DNA from: Branchiostoma floridae
Taxonomy: Eukaryota; Chordata; Leptocardii; Amphioxiformes; Branchiostomatidae
Reading direction: 5' to 3'
Assembly (NCBI RefSeq): GCF_000003815.2
Contig: NC_049989.1
Location: 2,774,342-2,838,341, forward strand
Length of the DNA: 64,000 nt
A program made the position numbers and the translations under genes. Position 1 is the stretch's first letter, and every line of letters starts with the position of its first letter. Positions 30,901-42,900 of the stretch are shown here, in pieces. The notes beneath the pieces are model-generated. The model saw nothing but the letters and a program-made list of their open reading frames with translations, was not told the origin of the DNA and did not search any database.

Positions 30901-33900
30901 AAAGGGGGAAAATTGTTAACTGTGATCCCAAAAACATAATGGACTGCTCCATGTTGGAAATCTGGTGTGTCTATCTCAAATATAAACTGTAAAAATGTGA
31001 AAGAGAATGAAAGTTGCAACATATCATCTGGTCTTCGTTATCAAATGTTGATTAAGGTAGACCTCAGGGTAGCAAGATATGCCAAAATGCAGTTACTGAT
31101 CAGAAGCAACTGGATATGATTTTGAAAATAGTCAGACGTTTCAGATAGCATCCACTATCTTTCGTCAGTGTCACCGCCCTTTCCACAATCATATCCAGAT
31201 GCTTGAGTAACAGACTGCAATTTGGCATACAGTAGTATTCTAAATCAAGAGCAACCGCGTGGTGGGACCGCGTGGCGCAATCGGCAGCACATTTGACTCA
31301 GGTCCAGAAGGTCTTGAGTTTGAACCCCGTCATGTCACCGATCTTGTGCCCTTGGGAAAGGCACTTTAAATGACTTTCCTCACTTCACTCAAGTGAAAAA
31401 TGAATATATAGGCTACAAAGGTCTTCAGCAAGTTGAAGTTGGTGGCCTCAAAATGAAAGAAGAAGACCTCCAACTGACCAGGAATGCTTCGTTGAACTCG
31501 AATGAGCAGGGGAACTGCCTGAGGAGCTGGTGGACACAGTCCAGCCACTGGAGGAAGACTGGACACCGCTCGTTGATGTCGTCCGCACCGCAGCCGTGAC
31601 CACAGCGGTCAGCAAACTTGTGACCAAAGTCCAGCCACTCTCTCTCCACTAGCACCTGAAAACCCTGGAAAAGCAATACAGTACTTTTTTTTAATCAGCT
31701 ATATTTTGTTCTGTACAAAATGGATGACGTACATTTCAAAAACCTAAGACAGCTGTTCATCTCAATTTGCATTTAGAAGTCTCAATATTTGTTTGTTCCC
31801 CCACATCACAACTCAGGAGTGAGGACTTTAAAAATATTTCTGCCAGTTGCAACACATTAAAAGTGCTATCCACATTCTAAACCATTCTAGACAAATCCTT
31901 CATCATAACAAAGAGGAAAGACTGATCTTTGATAAATTTCATCTAAGTGAAATGCCATGAGGGACGACTGCAGTGTGCCAGATGTCAGTAGCTTGAGGAA
32001 TGTATGCACTCGAATATATAATATGGTGTGCTAAAGATTCAGTAAGCTACTCTAACCTCAATGGTCCTGTAGTAAGGGTCCAGCAGTAGCCAGAGTCAGT
32101 TTAAAGCTATTTTGTGTGTGCTAAAGATTGAGTAAGCCATTTCTAACCTCTATGGTCCTGTAGTACGGATCCAGTAGTAGCTCAGCCAGAGCCACGAGCT
32201 GTGGCGTGCGGTCCCAGCCGTCCGTACAGTGCACCACGACCGGTCGGTTCTCCAGGTCGACAGCGTTCACCACCATCAGCACACTCTTCATCAGCTGGGA
32301 CAGGTACTGCAGCCACTTGGTGCTCTCCAGGGCGGACAGCCAACTGTGGAGGAATAGGAGTTACATGCACTATAAATAGTCAGGGACAGGTACTGCAGCC
32401 ACTTGGTGCTCTCCAGGGCAGACAGCCAACTGTGGAGGAATAGCGGTTAAGCCTGTGTCACAATTCAAGCAAATGACGGCCAAATTTTTAGATTGGTCCG
32501 AGATCGCCGAATTTCGAAAGCTGCCTTGTCACAAATTAGACTGGGCTCTGCATTTCATTCCAGAAAGTTTCAGTTATTGTCTTTTCTGCCTTTTTGGTGA
32601 ACAGCTGACATAACTTGGAGGTTTAAATCCCCATGGACGAGCTGCTAAAAATTATCTGAAGCCCTAGTAAACACAAGGACGTCGGCCGTACTTTGGCCAA
32701 AAATGTCCAATTGGAGATCGACAACACGTTGGCCAAGCCCAGTGATTGGGAAGGGGGCTTTACATGTGCTGTAAATCTTGAAATAGGAAGATGAAGATAA
32801 AAAATTAATAGCACAAGTGTTGCTCATCAACTAATGACTGTTGCAAAATACTGTAAATGCATTTAAGTTCGCGGGGATTTAATTTCGCGGTAGCGGGAAA
32901 AGGGACTTTTCGCGGTGGATTTAAGTTCGCGGTAACACCATAGACTGCAATCTAATACCATTATAGAAAAATGTTCGCGGTGGTTTTAATTTCGCGGTAA
33001 AGTGGTCACCGCGAAAACCGCGAATATTAATCCACCGCGAACATTTCTGCATTTACAGTACTTGTCTTCTCACTATGGTTAAGAATCAGATAATCAAACA
33101 GTGATGAAGGAACAGCATGGGCTATGCTGTGGGCATACATGCAGGCTTTCTTGTTGTTACAACTTACTTGGCCTGATCAGATGGCTGAGAGCAGAGAGCA
33201 CGGACAGCCTGGAAACTTTTCCTGATGGAGTGGATGTTGGCCAGGCCCATGAACTGAACCTCACAGTTCGGGTAGTATTCTGCATAAACAAGAACATGTT
33301 ATAATGTGTAGTTGAATTCAGAATTTAAGAACTTATTGATATTATTCCAATACCCAAGGCTACATCCTTGCCTTATCTAACACTTGTCAAATTTGGAGAT
33401 AATAATAACTAAAAACAAAACTTAGGGTTGCAGATCTTGTGAACCAACAAACTATTATTTTACTGTTACAGTCAAACCTGTCTATAGCAGCCACTCAAGG
33501 GACTGGTCAAAATTGGCCACTATAGAGAGGTGGCCACTATATAGAATATGCTAATGAATTGACCACAAGCAATAAGTTACACATGGTTCTAGTATCCACT
33601 GATCTTTATTCACATAATACAGTACTGTACATGTACTGCAATGATTTTTACACTATATGTATTAAGAAACAAAAGCTATAAAAAGTTTTAAATGTTCTAC
33701 AGTTGATATTGTCTGAAGAGACCGGTATCGTCATATTTCTTTGATCTTTCGTCTTGTATCCTTTGACACTTCGCCGTCCGTGTGTTCCCGCTCGCGTTCA
33801 CACATCAGATTCGCCCATTATGCTAATGTGGTACTCACAAGAAAAGTCTCGTCATTTTAGACTTATCTGTTAATAAATTTAAGAATAAAATCCACTATAG

Positions 33901-36900
33901 TCTGAAGTTCATATCATTTTGTCTTTGTAACAATTTATTTACAAAGTTTTTGTGATGTAAATCAACCTAAGCGACAGTGTATTAGAACGTAACTTTAACA
34001 CAATTTACCTCCGTAATATTGGTGTCGTCTATTGACCTTATATGACCTCGTTTTTCAGCGGGTATGGGTAGCGCCAGTTTACGAAGTTTTGTTTTGAAAA
34101 TAAGTCAAAGAGGTTTTAAATCCGGCGTAGGGTGACGATACGGCCGCTGTATATGGCCGAACGCGTACCGAAACATAGATCAGCGGTCCGCGTGGCCGTA
34201 ATCGGCAGTGTTTTTGTACCTGCGGGACCGGAAATCGTGTGGCCGTGGCCGCGTTGGACAGGTGGCCGCTAAGCCTATTTCTTAATCATTACGGATCCAA
34301 GGGACCGATAAAAAGTGGCCACTATGGGCAGGTGGCCGGTATGCAGAGGTGGCCGCTAATACAGGTTTGACTGTATTCAAATACTGTTAAAACAGTGACA
34401 TAAGCATGACACTATCTAATTGCTATCACAAAAGTTATTGTAAGATAGTACAAATCTGTTTTGATTGCATGACACATCCATAACAACTGGTACATCCTGT
34501 TTGAGTTTGCAGCCTGATCAGTTTACATAATCAGCGCGCATTGCAAGATTAGCCAACACAAACTAGAACAATCTGTGTGATTGTAAAAACACCATAAGGC
34601 TCAAAGCGGCAGATCAGAGGGAATATTACGAGGGCGGTTCAAAAAGTAATGCCACTGGCTTTATAGCAGGCTCACTTTTTCATTGAATGAATTGAAATTT
34701 GGCACAGGGGTACAAGACTATATCCTCTTGAGATTGAGGTATCTCAATTTGTGGTTCTGAGTTGATTTCAAGATGACACATTTTTTTGTTTCCGCAAACA
34801 TCCCGGCCGGGCCCCGGTTTGGAAATGAGACCTAAGGCCCACTTTACATTACGCTTTTCGCGTTAGCGGTAAATTCCCCGTTATCGGGACGCCGCTATCG
34901 GCACCTCTTTAGACACACCGCCCGGAAATCTGACAAGACACCCGCGGCGCGCGGTGGATTGTAAAATCTTGGTGAAATTCTACCCGTTAAGATCGCAGTT
35001 TTTTTTTAGCTGCACGTTGTTATATTGAACAACCGTAAATTTTTTGTTTGCGTACCGCTACCAAGTGATTGAAAATTCAAATACGTGACTTGCATGAGAA
35101 ATACAAGTCCCTGCCTACCTTGTTGTTTCGCTGACACTTCCGGTAACTTCGACCACAAAATTTTCGATAAAAAAGCACTTAAAAACCCTTTCAAAGCGAA
35201 CTGTTTGATAGAAGATCCCTTTCTTTCAGTGATGACCTGCTAAATTATGGCTACGTACTGAAATAACCGTGATATACGTATAATTCCTGCAGGTATAATA
35301 ACTACCTCGTACGTAAAAACTCAAGCTGCCAGCAGTTCATGTAGCGGGAATTTCCCCACCAATGTCATAGCAACGGCCACCACTGTCATAGCAACGGCCA
35401 ATCGGAGACGCGTAATGGGATTACTTTATACACAATTTGCAGAGATAGCGGCTTCTGGTTTCGGTACAACGTAACGATGTATTGCAGGAGAAATTATTCG
35501 GAATCGAACTTGTATATTTTTTTAAAGGTCTTCCACGAAAATTGTGCAAAAATAGGTCGTCCAAAAATGTGAGAATGAGACTATTTTTCGCTGACATCCC
35601 GCCTGCTTTGAAGGTTGACTGCAGACCCGATTGACGTAAGAGCCTGCGTAGGTGGCCATTACGGAAAAGGCAGGCCGTGAAAACTATTTTTTTCTGCGTA
35701 GTTCGGGTTGATTTTTGGGTTGACATTCATTCTACTAGTATATAAAAAAGTAACTATCGGAAGACTGTTTTCTTATCACTGTATTCTTACCCAGCGTTAT
35801 GAACATGATCGCTGCTGGCAATTTTCCTCCAATGTTTTGCAAATCTGTATCTACCATTTTCGCGCCATATGCTAATAAGCACGCGCTTTATGCTAAACGT
35901 CTAAACCCTGACTCCCGCTAACGCGAGCCCGACGTGTTCTCTTTATACGCAGTTTGGCGTTCACGGGGACTCCCGCTGAGCCTACGGCCGTACGCTTCGG
36001 AGTGGACGGGAGAAAATTTGGCGTTAGCGGGGCTACGTTAACGGGAACTCTCTTTACACGGGGCTCCCGTTAACGCAGTCCCGCTAACGCCAGTCCCGCT
36101 AACGCGAAAAACGTAATGTAAAGTGGGCCTAAGTCTTACCAGGGCATTCACAGCCGCCTCCCTTCGCCCGGTTGGCCACGGCTGCGGCGTAGGACCGGGC
36201 GTCCATAATCAGCACCTTGTGAGGGTCAGCGGGTTTCTCTTCTTGAGAGCCATTGGACACACCTGTGTAATACAAACATTTAAGAACTTAATACAACGGA
36301 GCTCAAAATACTGGGTGCATATGCACTTGTGCACCTAATTTTTGACAGTGTGACCTAGACATTGTCTTGGGTTACATACATACTTCTGTGCATTAGTATA
36401 CAGCATATTCTTCGCATCTAAGTGTCAGGAAAAATATTAAAACATTTGTTGTATTCCTTTTTTTTGTTCAAATTTTATAGACTTGGGGTTAGCACAATTT
36501 TTCAAAGCTTGAAATTGTGTTCACAGGTTTTGCTCCCATGCTACTTTCTTCTATATGTTAATAAAATATTTTCTGTGCGACTTGACCTTTAGGTTAAGTG
36601 CACGAGCACACCTATTTTGTAATTTGTAACTTTCGTTCTCGTGAACGAATTTTCATGCCGTGAAACAATGTACTCAAGTCGTGGGAATGTTGCATTTGCA
36701 TGTTATTTTTTCCCACGACACAGTAGAGCAATTTGAATACAGACAAATTTCTTTTAAGACTTTTAAAAAAACGCTCTTACCAGAGTGCCCATTCACCAAG
36801 ATGTCAGAGTCAGTGTCGACATTGCCACAGTCTTCAGAACAGGCCTCTGCAATGGCCTGTAAAAACTGCTCGTCACTGGAGTTTCTCCAACCTAGCCACC

Positions 36901-39900
36901 CCACCTCAGGCTGGCTACATCGGGCTATCACTGCACCATTGCCTCGGTGCCTGTAGGACATAAACAAACAGGGTTTATAATACGTTACACAAGCAGAATT
37001 AAAGTTGATTACAAAATACTACCAAAATGTACATTTTTGGGGAGAGGTAAGAGAGGCAAGCCAATAAAAATCCTGACCACTACTATCTCTGCGACCCAAC
37101 CTCTGCTTGGAGAATAAGCTGTCATTGCTGATTTGATACTTGCATCCTGATAATGTGGATAAGCTTTTGGATCATTTTACCTTCAGAAGAGTCAGAGGGT
37201 TGACAGACTGAAAACTTATGCTTTACAATTGCATTTGGAATGGATATATTATGAGAAACTTTTACTTCACAAACTGAACCTATTCAATGGATGTAATAAG
37301 ATGGGCTCACCTCCAGACAACAGATGGTATTCTCTTGTGTGATCTGAAGTTCCCAACCTTCTCCAGGTCTTCGTTGGTTATAGAGGCTGGAACCACATGC
37401 TTTTCTGGGTACCCAGAGCAAAACCTGGAAAACAAAAATGATTTCATACAGCTAAAGAAGAAATGAGGTAAAAAAAGAATACCATAGCCCCTTTAATGCT
37501 GTAGCAGCAGTTATCCACTGTGTCTAGGGCACAGTATTGCAAGGCAGAGCCCATCCACCAAATTTTACCTCCCCAAGCAAACTACCAATTTTAACACCTA
37601 GGTGGAGTGAGGAAAGTTGTGTTAAGTGCCTTTCCCAAGGTCACAACATCAGTGGTATGTCAGGGATTCGAACACAAGACCTTTGGGTTCTAGGACAAAC
37701 ACCCCAAGTTCAGAGCCTAGGAGTGGTCTCTGTCCTTGCACTGAGTAAACTTGTTAAGAAAAACCCCATCAGATCTTACTTGTAGTCCTTGTTGATGCTG
37801 GTGACCCTCCAGGCTCCACCTTCCTTCACGTTGAACCCCATCCTCTCTACTTCATGCAGGAAGTAGTCAACAACACGGTCACCTAAGAACACAAAAGAAA
37901 GGTTATGTTCAACCATACGATCATACGATGGTGAAGAGTCCATGGTAAAGAGTCAGTTTTAAGATTAAGTTGTACTAACTTGTATGTATGCCTTTCAGCA
38001 TGATTTTACCATACTATACTGATTCCTCATGTACAAGGGTCAAAATTTCAAGTTACAAAACTTTACTTACAATATGTCTTACTGTCTAATAGGAGAAGTA
38101 AATCTCAGTGAAATATGTCCACAAGCAAGGAACTGTTTTTTTAATCATGATATTTTCTTGGTAATCAAGACCGTATCCAATATCTCCTATGCATGTACTT
38201 CTAAGTGGTAGGTTTAGACAGTGTCTTACTTGGGCAACACATGTGCAAGGGTGCGGGATAGTCAGGGTCTCCCTGATATTATATTTTCTTTGCAATTTAG
38301 ACTATATCAAAGATTTTCTATACATGTACAGTACTTCTAAATGGTAGGTTTAGACAGTGTGTCTTACTTGGGTGACACATGTGCGAGGGTACAGGATAGT
38401 CAGGGTCTCCCTGGTATTATATTTTCTTTGCAATTTAGACTATATCAAAGATTTTCTATACATGTACAGTACTTCTAAATGGTAGGTTTAGACAGTGTGT
38501 CTTACTTGGGTGACACATGTGCGAGGGTACGGGATAGTCAGGGTCTCCCTGGTACCCTGTAGCATCCCTACACCAGGCGTGGAAGGCGAAGGTGAACAGG
38601 TCCTCCAGCTTGTCTGGCACTGTGATGGCGGCGGACAGGCGCTTGTGCCACTCCTGACACTGCTCATTGGTTGGGAAGGAGCACCTGTAGGTAAAAAATA
38701 CAATTATAATCTTTCATTCACATGAGAAAAGATGTTTCTGTCTCCAGCTTTAAAGTTTTTTCTGCCCCACTTATTGTTTGGCAGTTCATGATGTACATTT
38801 AAGTGAGTAAATCTGTTGCTTTAATAATATGAAAGCACATTTTCATCTATTTCATGTAATTAAGTTGAGATTTTTGGGACGGAAAGGGCTAAATTTTTAT
38901 GTCTCAACAAGCAAATTTCCATCCTAGGATGGAGGGACGGGTCCTGGAGACAGCCCTGAGTCCCATAGCCCTTTTGATGCCATAGGGAAAGTGGGTTATC
39001 AATACACTGGGTCTTGGGTATGGTATGATTGTAAGGCAAAGCCATTCCTTTTTCTGCTGTCTTTTTTTTTTACCTCCCCAACCGAAGCAAGGTAATCATC
39101 TTCACACTTGGGTGGAGTGAGGAAAGCTATGAAAAGCAGCCTGCAGGCCAATTTGAGCTTCTCATGAATAAATAAATTTTAAGGTTCAAACAAGCAAGAC
39201 CAGTGCCTTTTCCGAGGACAAAAACATTTAGCTAGGGATGCCATGAATAGTCCTGTGAACTACTCAATCAAGTCCACTAGCATAGCAACTTGGCCATTCA
39301 ATACAAATAACTTTTTATAACTACATGTATAAAGTCTTTATCATACATCAATCAAATTCAGCAAAATCCTGGCAGTCTATGGTTTTAGGGAGACCACTGT
39401 ATGCCTTTTTACCTATTGCAACCATCCACTTTCTTACCAAAGACATTTTGAACCAAATGGAAGACTCTGCTAATAATATAACAGACAGATTCTTATAGTT
39501 ATATGTCATTGTGAATGCAGAACACATGTAGCTGCTACCTCTCCAAAGAGATCGCAACCTTTTCACACACTTTTCGGAAGGGGAAGTGCACTTTTGCTAA
39601 CACAATTTGATTGGATTTGCCTGCTTCAATATGATAAATTCTCTTCGCATTCACCAGCTACCTCATCATGGGAAATTTCAAACCCCTACTCACATCTGGG
39701 GAAGAGGAAGTACCCTTTGTAATACAATAAATTGATTAGATTTGCCATGTTACACTTGATCATTGGCTGTTCAACTGCACCAGACAAGTAGACCTACTAC
39801 TGGTGGCTGTTTTCATTTGCAACCAACATGGGACATTTGTTAATTTGATACTTTTTCCCCAAAGTGGAGACCAATATTGCAAAAAAATGTGTTATTACTG

Positions 39901-42900
39901 TAAAGGGAATTCAGCAACTAATCAATGAAAGTAATAACTTAAAAGTATAGACCAGAGGCTTGTTTATACAGATACAATGATTTTATCTGAAAATCTTGCC
40001 ATATGCATTTGGCAGTTTGATAACACATACCAAACTTCTTCCTCTTTCAAAGAGTAGAATGCCCAGATGTTCTGCCCATATGTTCAGATCAAACAGCTTT
40101 AGGAAGTGCTTTGTCACAAACAAATGTCCGAGATGTAAAGATATCCATTTCCAGTGAAATCACAAACCGTATTGTTAATACCACATAAAAGGTTTTGCCA
40201 CCTTCAAATCAGTGTTTTAACGATCACGATACACAATACTGTTAGGACCATCTCCTAACCAGTCACATGACCTGACTGTTTTTGAAGACACTATATCCTT
40301 GTGTTTAACCTTTTGACTGACTTCGAGGACACTATCCTTGAGATTGTTGACGAATGTGTTAAACTTAAATATGTTGAGTGTAGCTGCAACTATGTAGACT
40401 AAGGACGCTGAACCCTTAATACACTCAGATAACAGAGTCTGAAACTAATGTGCTTTTCCTTCAACCTCCCTCAACCAAGGACAGAAAGATATTGCCTTGT
40501 GAGGAATGAACTTGAAAAAAAATCAAGCTAATAAGGTCAGGTCGGCATACAATTATTCTTCGTGATCATTCAATCAAATGAAATGAATAGATTAGATAAA
40601 GGGTATAAAAAGTAAGATACCAACAGCAGTCAGTCATAGTCACAGTTTTTAATTATTAAATTTTACACGGTGGCTTCAATTCACAATTTTAAGAAACAAT
40701 CAAAAGTGAAGGTAAATGAAATGCCATTGCTAAGAGTAAGAGCTATACCTTACCTAAAGGAACGGACATCCTTGCAGCAGACATACAGCTGAAAGAGGTC
40801 CCGTATCTCCACACTCTCTATCAGCATCAAGGGCACCTGTATGTACATGAAGGACAAGATTCTAAACAAACGTTTGTCTCATTTGGTACAAATCTATACA
40901 TTGCATGGTAGGTCCAACTCATTTACATAATGTGCTGTCATCATACTATTGGTAAGATGCAGATTGGATAGGTATCAATAACACAATATCTTTTATTTCT
41001 AATCCAGACCTGTATGTTGTAAATTCAAGTAGTCAATATCGATATCCAAGACATCTGTCAACCTTACAGTGCCATCCTAATTAGTTAACCTGGGCTCCCA
41101 TACTCTCCCCTAACCAACTACATACTTACTTACTTTACTTTGGTCGAGCTCCCGTTCGAGCCAAGCTTGAAAGCTGTCTCCACCCTATCTTTCATCAACC
41201 AACTAGTCTAAAGGCGATGAGATCTATTTGGCTTGGTAATGGCGCCACATACTGAGCTTCACGCATAAGCTAACAAGGATGCTAATCGTAACCTACGTTA
41301 ACGAAGGAGTCCTTGAAGCGCAGGAGGAGACGGAAGTTGGAGATGGCGATGATCCCGTCAGACGTGCGCCCCAGGTACTCCACGCTCTCTCCGCTCAGCT
41401 CGGGAAACGGCACCTGCAGGGTTCCGTCCTCGCTGTGCAGACTCTTCTTGGGGAACAGCTCACTGGCCTGGACATGCACCAGGCTCATCTGTTCCTCATC
41501 AGCCTGGGGGGATAGAGAGTGGATTCAGTTAGTCTCAGACCTTCCCTAAAGATACTTATCCTCTGTGCAGACTCTTCTTGGGGAACAGCTCGCTGGCCTG
41601 GACATGCACCAGGCTCATCTGTTCCTCATCAGCCTAGGGGGATAGAGAGTGGATTCAGTTAGTCTCAGACCTTCCCTAAAGATACTTATCCTCGCTGTGC
41701 AGACTCTTCTTGGGGAACAGCTCGCTGGCCTGGACATGCACCAGGCTCATCTGTTGAGAGTGCATTCTGTTGGTCTCAGACCGTTCCCTTATGGTCTCAT
41801 TCATATATTGCTCCAAGTGGGTACCCTAAAAAAGTCCAAGTCAAAAAACTGACCGGCTACATGGATGAATGTTTTAAGTGGTAAGAAATCCCCTTTCAGC
41901 CAGACCCCTTGATCTCAAAAGTTAGATTGGTAAAAGTTTGTATACTGAAGAAATTAGCAGTTAATGTTTGGCAACTCCATGCAATGTCGGAGGTACACAG
42001 TCCTAGGTTCTGAGTGGTGCAGTTGTACACGTATAGCAAAAAAGTGCCTTTTGCGAGGAGAGACAAACACACCACTGCTGTACCTGAATAGATTTATAGT
42101 AATTTTTGTTACTTAGTCTGAGAGCTTTCCCTGAAAATACTTATTAGGTACATTATCATACGTATAGTTGCCAGGATACCAGACCCCAGCCGTAGATATT
42201 TTTGAGATCGGGCTGGGGTCTGGTATCCAGGCTATGCATATATGGGCCCATGTACTAGATTCTGGTACAGTACTGTGAAAATCAATTAGGTACAGGCCTA
42301 AAATACCAATCAATATACCAGTACAGTACCTGAATAGATTTATAGCACACTAACAGCATTTGATTTATAATGTAGAATGCAGTGACTGATGATGATATGA
42401 CTTATTTTGTTACTGAAAACACATTCCAACCACCAAAAATTTAGCATGTCTACTTTATTGTCTAGTATTACTATTAGATGAAAACATTGTTAAAAATCAG
42501 CACCATTCTTGAGTTGAGATTCGTTAGAAAGCATGGGTTCTCTGAGTAGGACACCTAAAGTCTGTATAACATCCTGTTGACTGTTTATTCATGTGTTTTT
42601 CTTTATTGAAGACCACTGGTAACTTTGTCAAATTGTTCAGGTACAGGTATGGGCCTATTGTAATGTTTAGGTATGCAGTACTAGAAAAAGTCAAGAAGCT
42701 TAAGATTACCATGCCTAAAAAAGTTCTTGTTGTGTTGACTGAAAGTTTTGTACACCTTTAACACTGTAGTTTTCCAGATGGCCTTGACATCTTAAATCCA
42801 TCTCCAAACTCTTGGCAGTAATTTACGATAATTTATAAGCCTGTTTACATATACTTTGCAGGTGTGGATGGCTGTAATATTTTAGAGCATTTTAACACTT

